Shown here one piece after another: positions 35,229 to 42,762 of a DNA stretch of 48,011 nt. Location: assembly GCA_015057665.1 (NCBI GenBank), contig SVDY01000015.1, positions 1 through 48,011 on the forward strand, given 5' to 3'. A model generated the notes under the pieces. It saw only the letters and a list, made by a program, of their open reading frames with translations, had not been told where the DNA came from and did no database searches. Made by a program: the position numbers and the translations under genes. The DNA is from Lachnospiraceae bacterium. GTDB lineage: Bacteria > Bacillota > Clostridia > Lachnospirales > Lachnospiraceae. Numbering within the stretch: position 1 is the first letter of the stretch; each line of letters opens with the position of its first letter.

Positions 35229-36758
35229 TTACTCTGTCACCCCCATCATGAACTGGCCGACTTCTTCCACTGTGAGAGATTTGGCGTCGGCTGTTTTTAA
35301 AATCTCACCGTTATAGATTACAGCGATGGTATCTGCAAGACCCATAACTTCATCTAATTCTAAGGAGATTAAAAGGATGGCTTTTCCTTTATCTCTCTCT
35401 GCAATAATCTGGTTATGAATATTCTCGATGGCACCGATATCGAGACCACGGGTCGGCTGTACGAAGATGATCAGGCTGGAATCCTGTTCTACTTCTCTGG
35501 CAATGATGGCTTTTTGCTGGTTACCGCCGCTCATGGAACGAACAATTGTCTTGTTTCCCTGACCGCTTCGGATATCATACTCTTCAATCAGTCTCTCACC
35601 GAATTTATCAAATTCTGCGTGATTGATAATACCATTCTTTGCAAATGGCGCCTGATTATAATTCTTAAGTGCAAGGTTGTCACTTAATGTAAAATCAAGA
35701 ACAAGTCCGTATGTCTGACGGTCTTCCGGAATATAGGAAAAACCTTCTAAAATACGCTTACGGATAGAGTAGTTAGTAATATCCTTGCCGTTTAACATAA
35801 TCTTTCCGGATGCTGCCGGAAGAAGGCCTGCGATGGCATCGGCAATCTCAACCTGTCCATTGCCGGATACACCGGCGATGGCAAGAATTTCTCCTCCCCT
35901 TACAGAAAGAGAAGCATTCTTTACTACTTCGAATTTATTGTCATCTTTTACAGTAAGGTTCTCTACAGAGAGAACAACATCACCATAGTTTGGTTCGGAC
36001 TTTTCTCTTTCAAAATTAACTTCACGGCCTACCATCTTATTGGCCATCTCTTTGGTAGAAGTTGTCTTAACATCTAAAATGTCAATTAATTTTCCTCTAT
36101 TCAGAATCGCACAACGATCCGCTACCTTTTTAATCTCTTCTAACTTATGAGTAATCAGGATAATGGTCTTACCTGCTTCTTTTAATCCTCGGATAATTTC
36201 AAGTAAGAACTCAATCTCCTGCGGAGTCAGTACAGCTGTCGGTTCATCAAAAATCAGAATCTCTGCTTCACGATAAAGCATCTTCAAAATCTCAACTCGC
36301 TGCTGGGTGGATACAGGGATATCCTGAATCAGCTTAGTTGGATCTACTTCTAATCCATATTCCTTAGAAAGTGCTGCAATCTTCTCATTGGCAGACTTAA
36401 TATCTACATATGGGAAAATGCCTAAGAATTTCTTCATCGGCTCAATACCCATAATAATGTTCTCTGCAATTGTATAATTAGATACCAGTTTGAAATGCTG
36501 GTGTACCATACCGATGTTCAAATCTGTCGCATAGTTTGGAGAAGAGATTACTTCTTTTTTACCTCTTACGTAAATCTCTCCTTCATCCGGTTCATACATA
36601 CCGAATAACATACTCATTAATGTGGATTTGCCCGCCCCGTTTTCTCCGAGCAGAGCATAGATTTCCCCTTTTTTAATCTGAATCGTTACATTGTCATTGG
36701 CAACGATACCAGGGAAACGCTTGGTGATATTCTTCATCTCGACAATATATTCTGACAT
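35229..36758 (-). CDS. Nucleoside ABC transporter ATPase, tandem-domain (NupO-like)
   Basis: 509 residues with two ABC modules, as in the BMP/nucleoside and sugar (RbsA-like) importers. The first module has Walker A GENGAGKST and Walker B ILIFDEPTAVL; the second has the signature MSGGNQQKAI and a degenerate Walker A (GVSGNGQ). The start at 36758 has GGGAGG upstream; the extended reading from 36887 passes that site and is rejected. Confidence 0.93.
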   Translation of the reverse strand: MSEYIVEMKNITKRFPGIVANDNVTIQIKKGEIYALLGENGAGKSTLMSMLFGMYEPDEGEIYVRGKKEVISSPNYATDLNIGMVHQHFKLVSNYTIAENIIMGIEPMKKFLGIFPYVDIKSANEKIAALSKEYGLEVDPTKLIQDIPVSTQQRVEILKMLYREAEILIFDEPTAVLTPQEIEFLLEIIRGLKEAGKTIILITHKLEEIKKVADRCAILNRGKLIDILDVKTTSTKEMANKMVGREVNFEREKSEPNYGDVVLSVENLTVKDDNKFEVVKNASLSVRGGEILAIAGVSGNGQVEIADAIAGLLPAASGKIMLNGKDITNYSIRKRILEGFSYIPEDRQTYGLVLDFTLSDNLALKNYNQAPFAKNGIINHAEFDKFGERLIEEYDIRSGQGNKTIVRSMSGGNQQKAIIAREVEQDSSLIIFVQPTRGLDIGAIENIHNQIIAERDKGKAILLISLELDEVMGLADTIAVIYNGEILKTADAKSLTVEEVGQFMMGVTE

Positions 36759-36892
36759 GAGTACCTCCCTGACCCTCTTGCTTATACTCTGGAGAATCAA
36801 ATACCTGAATCCGTCTGGGGAATTCCTTTTCTTTCTCCGGAATAATCTGTTCCTAGAACACCATTTGGTCCTCCATACTATAAGCAAGGAAA

Positions 36893-36919
36893 GGAAGGAA
36901 AGCAGGCAGCTTCCCTTCC
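36893..36919. terminator. Hairpin between the BMP lipoprotein and ATPase genes
   Basis: GGAAGGAAAGC pairs with GCTTCCCTTCC at 10 of 11 positions around a 5-base loop. Such a hairpin would allow more lipoprotein than ATPase to be made from one promoter. Confidence 0.55.
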
Positions 36920-36920
36920 G

Positions 36921-36961
36921 GATTCCATTTAAAATTATCAGATTCCATTTTATAATTATCA
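36921..36961. repeat. Tandem 20-21 bp repeat
   Basis: GATTCCATTT-A/T-AAAATTATCA-type unit occurs twice in tandem, between the BMP lipoprotein stop and the hairpin at 36893. The copies differ at one or two positions. Confidence 0.7.
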
Positions 36962-36992
36962 GTCAAACAATCTGAAAATTATGCTTCTCTTC

Positions 36993-38129
36993 TTACAAAC
37001 CTGTGAAAGCGTCTGGTGTAAGACCGTTGAAGTTAGCTGCTGGAACAACTTCACCGGATTTTACTTTTGCGAAAGCTTCTTCTACTTTTGCAAGTGTTTC
37101 AGCGGACATCTGATGTCTGCCTTCTGTTCCTACATAACCTGTAGAATCTGTGTCAGCACCAAGAAGGTAGTTGCCGCCTTTGAATGTGCCGTCGTTGATA
37201 GCCTGAAGCTGTTTTTCAACGTTCATATCCATGATCTTTAAGCCGGATGTAAGGATGATATTCTTGTCACCGTTTACACCGTCATCGAACTGGTCAACGT
37301 CACAACCGATGCAGAATACATCTGTTGCTTCTTTCGCTGCTGTGAATACACCGTTACCGGATGCACCAGCTGCTACGAAGATAATATCAACGCCTTCGCC
37401 GATAAGAGCTTCACCAACAACTTTACCTGTAGCTTCATCAGAGAAGTTACCAACGTAGTTACCGCCAACGTTAGCGCCTGTTACGTCTGTTCCTGCATAA
37501 GAAGCAAGTTCCACAACTTCTGCTGTTGCTCCGTAGTATTTGTTAGCAAATGCAACACCGGATTCGAAACCGTACTGGTAGTTTACGTTAGATGGGTATG
37601 CAATACCGTTAACAACCGCAACTTTTCCTGTCTTTGTTTCAAGAGCTGCTGCGATACCTGCTGCAAAACCACTTTCCTGTTCTTTGAAAGTCATAGCGTA
37701 GATGTTTTCTACTTCTACTTCTGCGCCGTCTGCATCAGATGGGTTGGAGTCTACAAGAATAAAGCTTACATCAGGGTTTTCCTGGGCAAGTGTTGCAATG
37801 CCAGCGAACTGGAATCCACAGCATACGATTGCATCGTAGTCTGCCACGATATCAGCTACAGCCTGAACTGCTGCTGCAACGTCGCCTGTTTCTTCTCTAA
37901 CAGGTGTAACTGTTGCGCCTGGGTTTGCATCGATGAATGCAAGGATACCGTTATAGTTGTTTTCATTGAAAGATCCATCATCTACACCGGATGGGGAACT
38001 TACGATAGCGATTTTTAAGCCTGTTGCTTCGTCACCGCCCTGTGGAGCATCAGCGTTTCCGCCGCCGCAACCAACAAGTAAAGATGCTGTCATTACAAGA
38101 CAAAGCATAGCTGCTACAAATTTTTTCAT
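36993..38129 (-). CDS. BMP-family nucleoside-binding lipoprotein
   Basis: Extracytoplasmic receptor of the ABC importer, 378 residues. Type II signal peptide with lipobox LLVGC (Cys21). The mature part has BMP/PnrA landmarks: AIVSSPSGVDDGSFNENNYNGI, CCGFQFAGIATLAQENPDV, FKEQESGFAAGIAAAL, and VDIIFVAAGASGNGVFTAAKE. Relatives bind purine nucleosides, which fits the purC-purM-purL neighbours. It is first in its operon, under the promoter at 38211-38239. Confidence 0.93.
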   Translation of the reverse strand: MKKFVAAMLCLVMTASLLVGCGGGNADAPQGGDEATGLKIAIVSSPSGVDDGSFNENNYNGILAFIDANPGATVTPVREETGDVAAAVQAVADIVADYDAIVCCGFQFAGIATLAQENPDVSFILVDSNPSDADGAEVEVENIYAMTFKEQESGFAAGIAAALETKTGKVAVVNGIAYPSNVNYQYGFESGVAFANKYYGATAEVVELASYAGTDVTGANVGGNYVGNFSDEATGKVVGEALIGEGVDIIFVAAGASGNGVFTAAKEATDVFCIGCDVDQFDDGVNGDKNIILTSGLKIMDMNVEKQLQAINDGTFKGGNYLLGADTDSTGYVGTEGRHQMSAETLAKVEEAFAKVKSGEVVPAANFNGLTPDAFTGL

Positions 38130-38210
38130 AGCGTGTTTCCTCCTTAGAAATAAAACAAAAAATACATATAAGGTGTCATCAAAAGATACTCCACCCTATA
38201 AACCATAATA

Positions 38211-38239
38211 ATTATACTGGATAATGTCCATTTTTACAA
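38211..38239 (-). promoter_or_regulatory. Promoter for the nucleoside ABC operon
   Basis: Minus strand -35 TTGTAA (38234-38239) and -10 TATAAT (38211-38216), 17-base spacer. The leader contains an imperfect hairpin (ATAGGGTG with CACCTTAT by G-U pairing). Confidence 0.75.
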
Positions 38240-38296
38240 TACATCTTTTTACAGATTTCGAGATTGGTTTTAAAATAACTGTCTCCTTTTTTGACA

Positions 38297-38860
38297 TTAA
38301 TACAACAAAACTCCAAGAATCGCTGAAATAATAATTAGCAGGATAGGAGAAAGTTTCTTTTTATTCAACTTTTTATATGCAAACATGCTTCCAAATAAAG
38401 CGGCTGTAATAATCATGGCCTTGCCATCAACCACGGTGCTGCTGCCATTTGAGAAAATAATCATGTTTTTGAGAATCATATATACACCTGTGGCAAGGAC
38501 AATTCCGATGACGCAGGGTTTCATTCCTCTTAAAACTGCCTGCACATATTTATTCTTCAGTACATTTTTCAGAGCTGCCATAACAAGAAGTATAATAAGG
38601 AAGGAAGGCAATACTACTGCACTTGTGGCTAAGAGAGCGCCGAAAAGTCCTGCCTGACTGCTTCCCACGTAGGTAGCCAGATTGACCATAATCGGTCCCG
38701 GGGTACTTTCACTGACTGCAATCATGTAAGTAAGAGCTTCATCTGTCAGCCACCCATAAGAAAGAACTACATCCCTGATCAATGGAATAGCACCATATGC
38801 GCCGCCAAAGGCAAAACATCCAACTTTTAAAAATCCTAAAAACAAATCAAGGTAAATCAT
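38297..38860 (-). CDS. Chromate transporter (CHR) family, half-size subunit
   Basis: 187 residues, one CHR domain with about five hydrophobic segments. The family motif FGGAYGAIPLIRDVV lies near the N-terminus, and VSESTPGPIMVNLATYVG follows. Half-size CHR proteins work as pairs with opposite membrane orientation; the partner gene overlaps by 4 bases. The real substrate in a gut anaerobe need not be chromate. Confidence 0.92.
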   Translation of the reverse strand: MIYLDLFLGFLKVGCFAFGGAYGAIPLIRDVVLSYGWLTDEALTYMIAVSESTPGPIMVNLATYVGSSQAGLFGALLATSAVVLPSFLIILLVMAALKNVLKNKYVQAVLRGMKPCVIGIVLATGVYMILKNMIIFSNGSSTVVDGKAMIITAALFGSMFAYKKLNKKKLSPILLIIISAILGVLLY

Positions 38861-39444
38861 TTAGACGCCTCCTTTCCAGGTTTGGGACCGTCCGGTGCAC
38901 CTTTCATAATAAAAATGGAAAGACTTACTGCTGCCGCTACTAACATAAGGCTGATGGAAGAAAATTTTAAAGAAAACAGGTTGATCATCAACATAATCAC
39001 AGCAGAACAGATCATAATGATTCTTGGAAGAATCTTTTTATGCATCTTCTTTATCATGGTAACCGCTGCATCAAGAATTAATACACCCACTGCCACTTTG
39101 ACTCCTTTAAATGCATGAGCAATGAAGGTAATCTCTAAAAAATTGTCTAAAAACATGGAAATCAGGAAGATTACGAGGAAGGATGGAAGCACCATTCCTA
39201 TGGTCGCAATAAGGGAACCCATAAATCCGGCCTGTTTAAATCCCACAAATGTGGCACAGTTAATGGCAATAGGACCAGGCGTAGACTCTGCAATTACAGT
39301 TACATTCATCATCTCATCGTGAGTGATCCATTTTTTTCTTTCTACACAGTTATTCTCAATCATAGCAATCATGGCATATCCACCCCCAAAGGTAAATAAG
39401 CCGATTTTGGCAAATGTGAGAAATAATTCTAATAGTATGTTCAT
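38857..39444 (-). CDS. Chromate transporter (CHR) family, half-size subunit
   Basis: 195 residues, one CHR domain: FGGGYAMIAMIENNCVE near the N-terminus and IAESTPGPIAINCATFVG further on. Overlaps the partner by ATGA. The C-terminus is extended by a polar tail (MKGAPDGPKPGKEASK). Preceded by an ArsR-family regulator gene on the same strand, with a GGAGG site within that gap. Confidence 0.92.
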   Translation of the reverse strand: MNILLELFLTFAKIGLFTFGGGYAMIAMIENNCVERKKWITHDEMMNVTVIAESTPGPIAINCATFVGFKQAGFMGSLIATIGMVLPSFLVIFLISMFLDNFLEITFIAHAFKGVKVAVGVLILDAAVTMIKKMHKKILPRIIMICSAVIMLMINLFSLKFSSISLMLVAAAVSLSIFIMKGAPDGPKPGKEASK

Positions 39445-39476
39445 TCTGCTTCCTCCTTTTGGTGTTTCCAGCTTTC

Positions 39477-39554
39477 CTTTTAATCTTTACAATTCTTCTT
39501 TTGCTGTTTACAGTTTTACTTTTAATCTTTACAATTCTTCTTTTGCTGTTTACA
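39477..39554 (-). repeat. Two copies of a 36-bp repeat, period 42, at the arsR-like 3' end
   Basis: Two identical 36-base copies (39477-39512 and 39519-39554) encoding CKQQKKNCKD and the stop. The upstream copy supplies the actual end of the ArsR-family protein; the other lies after the stop. Confidence 0.8.
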
Positions 39555-39905
39555 ACGTTCCTTATCATTGGAATTTATTCTCTGCAAAGGTTCTTTTCTG
39601 AACTCGCACTGACAGGTAGCCATATCTCTGTCTACTGTTTCCGACTGATGTTTCATAGACCTAAAACACGCATTCATAAAATCAACTGCTTCCTGTTTCG
39701 GCAGGTAGTGAGTGTGATATCCGTATTTTTCACCATAGACCATATCTGCTTCTCTTAAAATCTTCATATGCTGAGAAACAGCAGATTCCGTGATGCCAAG
39801 TTTTTTGGAAAGGGAACGGACACAGTGCTTTCGTTCCAGAAGAGATTGATATATCTTAAGCCGGGTTGGGTCGCCTAAAGCTTTTAGCATGACTGTCAGT
39901 TCCAT
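39522..39905 (-). CDS. ArsR-family winged-helix regulator
   Basis: 127 residues. The DNA-binding domain spans residues 1-85: LKALGDPTRLKIYQSLLE, then the recognition helix region LGITESAVSQHMKILREADM. The C-terminal tail has several Cys and Lys residues (DMATCQCEF, ERCKQQKKNC) and could bind metal, but the canonical ArsR CVC site is not in the usual helix. It probably controls the two CHR transporter genes directly downstream. The end of the gene lies in a 42-base tandem duplication. Confidence 0.9.
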   Translation of the reverse strand: MELTVMLKALGDPTRLKIYQSLLERKHCVRSLSKKLGITESAVSQHMKILREADMVYGEKYGYHTHYLPKQEAVDFMNACFRSMKHQSETVDRDMATCQCEFRKEPLQRINSNDKERCKQQKKNCKD

Positions 39906-40048
39906 GGTGGTGCTCCTTACTTTTGATTTAGTGTTTACTTAATTAGTTAGGGATATTGTAACATTTTAGGTGAGGAAGTCAATAGTCTGTGGATTTTCTG
40001 ATTGATATATATGAATGGTTCCTACCGGCACGGCGCTTAACTCTTTAT

Positions 40049-40240
40049 CTTGTTCCCTTTCTCTGCTTTGAGCATGGCAAGATTGAGTTTTTGATGGTTT
40101 GACTTGCTTGCTTTGTTCCCTGGCTCTGCTTTGGAGCATGGCAGGATTGAAATTCTTGCCCCTTGCCATGCTTATCTAGAACCTCAGCCTTCCCTGGAGC
40201 ATGGCAAAAGCCTAAAACTACTATCCTGCCATGCCAAAGA
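40049..40240. repeat. ~63-bp tandem repeat with inverted cores
   Basis: AGCATGGCA occurs at 40071, 40135 and 40198 (spacing 64 and 63). The inverted core TGCCATGC occurs at 40164 and 40227, each 29 bases after a direct core; the matching place in the first unit is degenerate. Surrounding bases (TGTTCCCT, CTCTGCTTT) also repeat. The 39906-40561 gap holds no convincing gene. Confidence 0.75.
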
Positions 40241-40256
40241 GCTGAATTCATACAAA

Positions 40257-40287
40257 CACCCGGGAAAACAATTTGTTTTCCCGGGTG
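40257..40287. other. Perfect 31-bp palindrome
   Basis: Arms CACCCGGGAAAACAA and its exact complement around a single base. There is no T tract at either side, so a simple terminator is not certain; a protein-binding or att-type site is possible. Confidence 0.75.
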
Positions 40288-40561
40288 CATATTATTTAAT
40301 CACGATATTTAAGAATTTTCCAGAGTAATTTACAATTATTACCAATTTTCTATTCCCATTCAATAATAGATAGTGTATTTCTAAGCATTTTTAGTGTTTT
40401 TAAGACTAGTTTTCGTCCATTTTATCCGTTTTATCTTAATATATACGACTCTCTCGTGAGAATTTAAACATCTTTTCAGTATCAATTCGAAAAAATATTC
40501 AGGTTGTTTTTGCTCTGTTTCTTCTTATTTAATACTACCACAATATGTAATACCATTCAAG

Positions 40562-40762
40562 CTACTTCTTTCTTTTTAATAAGTCGCCCGGCTCACAATC
40601 CAGGCACTTACATAAAACATCCAAGGTCTGAAGATCTATTCTGGTAACCTTGTCGTGGTATAGATTTGACAATGTGCTTCTTGAAAGTCCTGTTTCATCT
40701 GCCACCATCTGAATGTTTTTTCTTCTATCCCCCATAATTGTTGAAAGTTTAATCTCTATCAC
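40562..40762 (-). CDS. Small XRE/Cro-type regulator
   Basis: 66 residues. One helix-turn-helix domain with IQMVADETGLSRSTLSNLYHDK and the C-terminal LCKCLDCEPGDLLKRKK, typical of compact Cro-like repressors of phages and plasmids. The start is GTG at 40762, with GAGGGGG seven bases upstream. Divergent from the amidoligase gene; the 189-base gap carries three TCTAAT/ATTAGA boxes that may be operators. Confidence 0.85.
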   Translation of the reverse strand: MIEIKLSTIMGDRRKNIQMVADETGLSRSTLSNLYHDKVTRIDLQTLDVLCKCLDCEPGDLLKRKK

Positions 40763-40793
40763 CTTGATTCCCCCTCTCTTTCTATATATTAAT

Positions 40794-40835
40794 TCTAATC
40801 TATTTTGTATTAGATGTCAAACATTATATATTAGA
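40794..40835. promoter_or_regulatory. TCTAAT boxes in the divergent regulator/amidoligase gap
   Basis: TCTAAT at 40794-40799 and ATTAGA at 40809-40814 and 40830-40835. The first two form an inverted pair. They sit 30-75 bases upstream of the small XRE gene start; an operator role is inference. Confidence 0.4.
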
Positions 40836-40863
40836 AATCGTACATATTTTTTTATTTTTTCTA

Positions 40864-40891
40864 TTGACATTGGAGTGGCGTATGATACATT
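40864..40891 (+). promoter_or_regulatory. Possible promoter for the amidoligase gene
   Basis: -35 TTGACA at 40864-40869 and a weak -10 TACATT at 40886-40891, 16-base spacer, 60 bases before the ATG. Confidence 0.45.
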
Positions 40892-40951
40892 GAATACACA
40901 ACACAGAACAAATGTTTGGTATTGCATACAAAAAAATGGGAGGAATATATC

Positions 40952-41881
40952 ATGGCAGAAATGTTAAAAAATCAGAGATTTGGAGTTGAAGTAGAATTTA
41001 CAGGGATTACAAGAGAAATTGCAGCAAAGGTTGTTGCCGAAGTTCTTGGTACAACAAGAATTGCTGGTCCTGCTAGAGATGCTTATTACACACGAACAAT
41101 TATCGATAACAGAAACCGTAAATGGAAAGTAATGAGAGATTCCTCTATTGACCCGGAACGCACCGGAGGATTATATGGAAATCTTGATGAATTCAGAGTC
41201 GAATTCGTTACACCGCCTTTACACTATGAAGATATCGATACATTACAGACAATCATCCGTAAATTTAGAGAAGTCGGTGGTAAAGCAAATTCCAGCTGTG
41301 GCATCCACATTCATGTAGATGGATCGAATCATACGCCTCTTTCCTTGAGAAGACTGGTAAACTTCATGGCATACAGACAGGATATTATTTACGAGGCGCT
41401 CAATATTGGTTCTAGAAAGAACAGATGGTGCAGACCAATCTCAAAAGAACTTTTATCAACAATGAAAAAAGAGAGAAACTTCACAAGCACAATTGCAGAA
41501 CAGATTTGGTACAGTTCCGCCAATGATTCTTATGCTGGCGGAATCGACCATTCTCATTATAACCGCACAAGATACCACGCTTTGAATCTTCACAGCTACT
41601 TCAGCAAAGGCACTGTTGAATTTAGATTATTCAATAGCACACTCCATGCTGGAAAAATCAAAGCGTACATACAGTTCTGCCTTGCAGTGTCTGCATGGGC
41701 AATCGAATCTAATGACCGTGTGGTTTTCAAGAATGTAGATAATTATACTGCAGATAAAAAAGTCACTCTTATGCGAAGTATCTTAATCAACAGACTCGGC
41801 CTCAGCGGTGACGAATTCAAGACCTGCAGACTTCACATGATGAAAAAATTGAAAGAAAATGCTACTCCAGTAGCGGCATAA
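40952..41881 (+). CDS. Amidoligase (glutamine-synthetase fold), Amidoligase_2 family
   Basis: 309 residues from the ATG at 40952, which has GGGAGGA seven bases upstream. Matches the putative amidoligase family with a glutamine-synthetase-like fold: N-terminal RFGVEVEFTG (Glu13, Glu15), FRVEFVTPPL near 81-90, CGIHIHVDGS near 116-125, and GTVEFRLFNSTLH near 235-247. Such enzymes are thought to form amide or isopeptide bonds using ATP. The next gene encodes a GGCT-fold protein that could reverse or trim gamma-glutamyl products. It lies within the prophage-like region between two XRE regulators. The substrate is unknown. Confidence 0.85.
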   Translation: MAEMLKNQRFGVEVEFTGITREIAAKVVAEVLGTTRIAGPARDAYYTRTIIDNRNRKWKVMRDSSIDPERTGGLYGNLDEFRVEFVTPPLHYEDIDTLQTIIRKFREVGGKANSSCGIHIHVDGSNHTPLSLRRLVNFMAYRQDIIYEALNIGSRKNRWCRPISKELLSTMKKERNFTSTIAEQIWYSSANDSYAGGIDHSHYNRTRYHALNLHSYFSKGTVEFRLFNSTLHAGKIKAYIQFCLAVSAWAIESNDRVVFKNVDNYTADKKVTLMRSILINRLGLSGDEFKTCRLHMMKKLKENATPVAA

Positions 41882-41896
41882 GGGAGGATATGCTAC

Positions 41897-42364
41897 ATGA
41901 ATATTAGAAAGAAATTGTACATCGCATATGGAAGTAATTTGAATATGAGACAGATGAAGAAACGATGTCCGGATGCTCGACTGTTATATGTCGGAGAGCT
42001 TAGGAACTGGGGACTGGTCTTTCGTGGGAGCCATACTGGCTCTTACGCCACCATCTATAGAAAGAAAGGGAGCATCGTGCCTGTAGGAGTGTGGGAAATC
42101 AGCGGTAAGGATGAGAAAAACCTTGATAGATATGAAGGATACCCGACCTTTTATCACAAGCAGAATGTCTTTGTGACGCTTCAGGACGGTTCTCGCACAA
42201 AAGGAATGGTCTATATAATGAGAAAAGATGCTCTCCCGGGGAGACCATCTGAGTTTTACGTGGATACTATCCGGCAAGGGTATATCGATACCGGACTTGA
42301 TTTAGATTATCTGGATAAATTCCTATTCCAGAACTGGCAAGAAATGAGAAGAGGGATATTTTAA
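41897..42364 (+). CDS. Gamma-glutamylcyclotransferase-fold (AIG2/GGCT-like) protein
   Basis: 155 residues. The family motif YIAYGSNLN near residues 8-16 forms the substrate loop, and the acidic residue expected as the general acid lies in KNLDRYEGYP near residues 74-83. GGCT enzymes cyclise gamma-glutamyl groups to 5-oxoproline. It follows the amidoligase by 15 bases with an AGGGAGG site, so the two are co-expressed. Its stop overlaps the stop of the convergent XRE gene, and a terminator stem covers both ends. Confidence 0.88.
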   Translation: MNIRKKLYIAYGSNLNMRQMKKRCPDARLLYVGELRNWGLVFRGSHTGSYATIYRKKGSIVPVGVWEISGKDEKNLDRYEGYPTFYHKQNVFVTLQDGSRTKGMVYIMRKDALPGRPSEFYVDTIRQGYIDTGLDLDYLDKFLFQNWQEMRRGIF

Positions 42365-42379
42365 TCCCTCTTTCTTTTT
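42349..42379 (+). terminator. Terminator of the amidoligase-GGCT operon
   Basis: AAGAGGGAT/ATCCCTCTT stem with a 6-base loop and a T-rich tail. It overlaps the 3' ends of both the GGCT and second XRE genes. Confidence 0.8.
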
Positions 42380-42654
42380 GGCATCGCGCGTGTTGCAGCA
42401 CTGGCGGTGCCTTTCTTCGTTCCTTGCCGAGTATGAAGAATACTGGTCTCGTCATTCGGTACCCTTATGATCAATTCGTCCAACTCGCAGTCCAGAGCTT
42501 CGCAAATCAAATCAAGATGTTCGATGTTCACTCTTTCTACAAGTTCGTGGTACAACTCATTAATCGTATTGGGCCGAATTCCTGTTGCTCTTGCCAGATC
42601 AGCTTGGGTCCATCGCATTTCGCCAAGCTTTCTTGACAGTAAAATTTTTATCAT
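42361..42654 (-). CDS. XRE-family regulator with basic tail
   Basis: 97 residues. The helix-turn-helix domain (RWTQADLARATGIRPNTINELYHELVERVN, described here in parts: WTQADLARATGIRP then TINELYHE) resembles the small XRE protein on the other side of the amidoligase pair, but a polar, basic tail is added (SILHTRQGTKKG, MPKRKRD). Convergent with the GGCT gene, overlapping by 4 bases. An inverted repeat at 42672-42701 upstream is a candidate operator. Confidence 0.85.
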   Translation of the reverse strand: MIKILLSRKLGEMRWTQADLARATGIRPNTINELYHELVERVNIEHLDLICEALDCELDELIIRVPNDETSILHTRQGTKKGTASAATRAMPKRKRD

Positions 42655-42671
42655 TTGCCATTGCTCCTTCC

Positions 42672-42701
42672 ATTAGAAAATACCATTTATTGGTATCTAA
42701 T
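42672..42701. promoter_or_regulatory. Inverted repeat upstream of the second XRE gene
   Basis: ATTAG...ATACCA, five bases, TGGTAT.CTAAT. The inner arms are perfect complements and the outer arms also pair after a small bulge. It lies 18-47 bases upstream of the ATG; likely autoregulatory operator. Confidence 0.5.
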
Positions 42702-42719
42702 AATAGAATTTGTTAAAAA

Positions 42720-42736
42720 ATAACGGATTTCGTTAT
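42720..42736 (-). terminator. Terminator of the lysis gene block
   Basis: ATAACG/CGTTAT stem, 5-base loop, followed on the minus strand by TTTTT, about 27 bases past the endolysin stop. Confidence 0.65.
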
Positions 42737-42762
42737 ATTCGACAAATGATTTCCAACAATAA

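Noticed and set aside
38130-38210. Purine riboswitch in the leader of the nucleoside ABC operon
   Set aside because: A hairpin is present, but the three-stem layout and conserved loop bases of purine riboswitches are not seen.
40049-40240. CRISPR array at the 63-bp repeat
   Set aside because: Only three units, degenerate, with non-unique spacers that are themselves repeated, and no cas genes.
40045-40290. Open frames on both strands across the tandem repeat (for example 40045-40290 minus and 40104-40328 plus)
   Set aside because: They translate the repeat itself, show no family resemblance, lack ribosome sites, and overlap the perfect palindrome.
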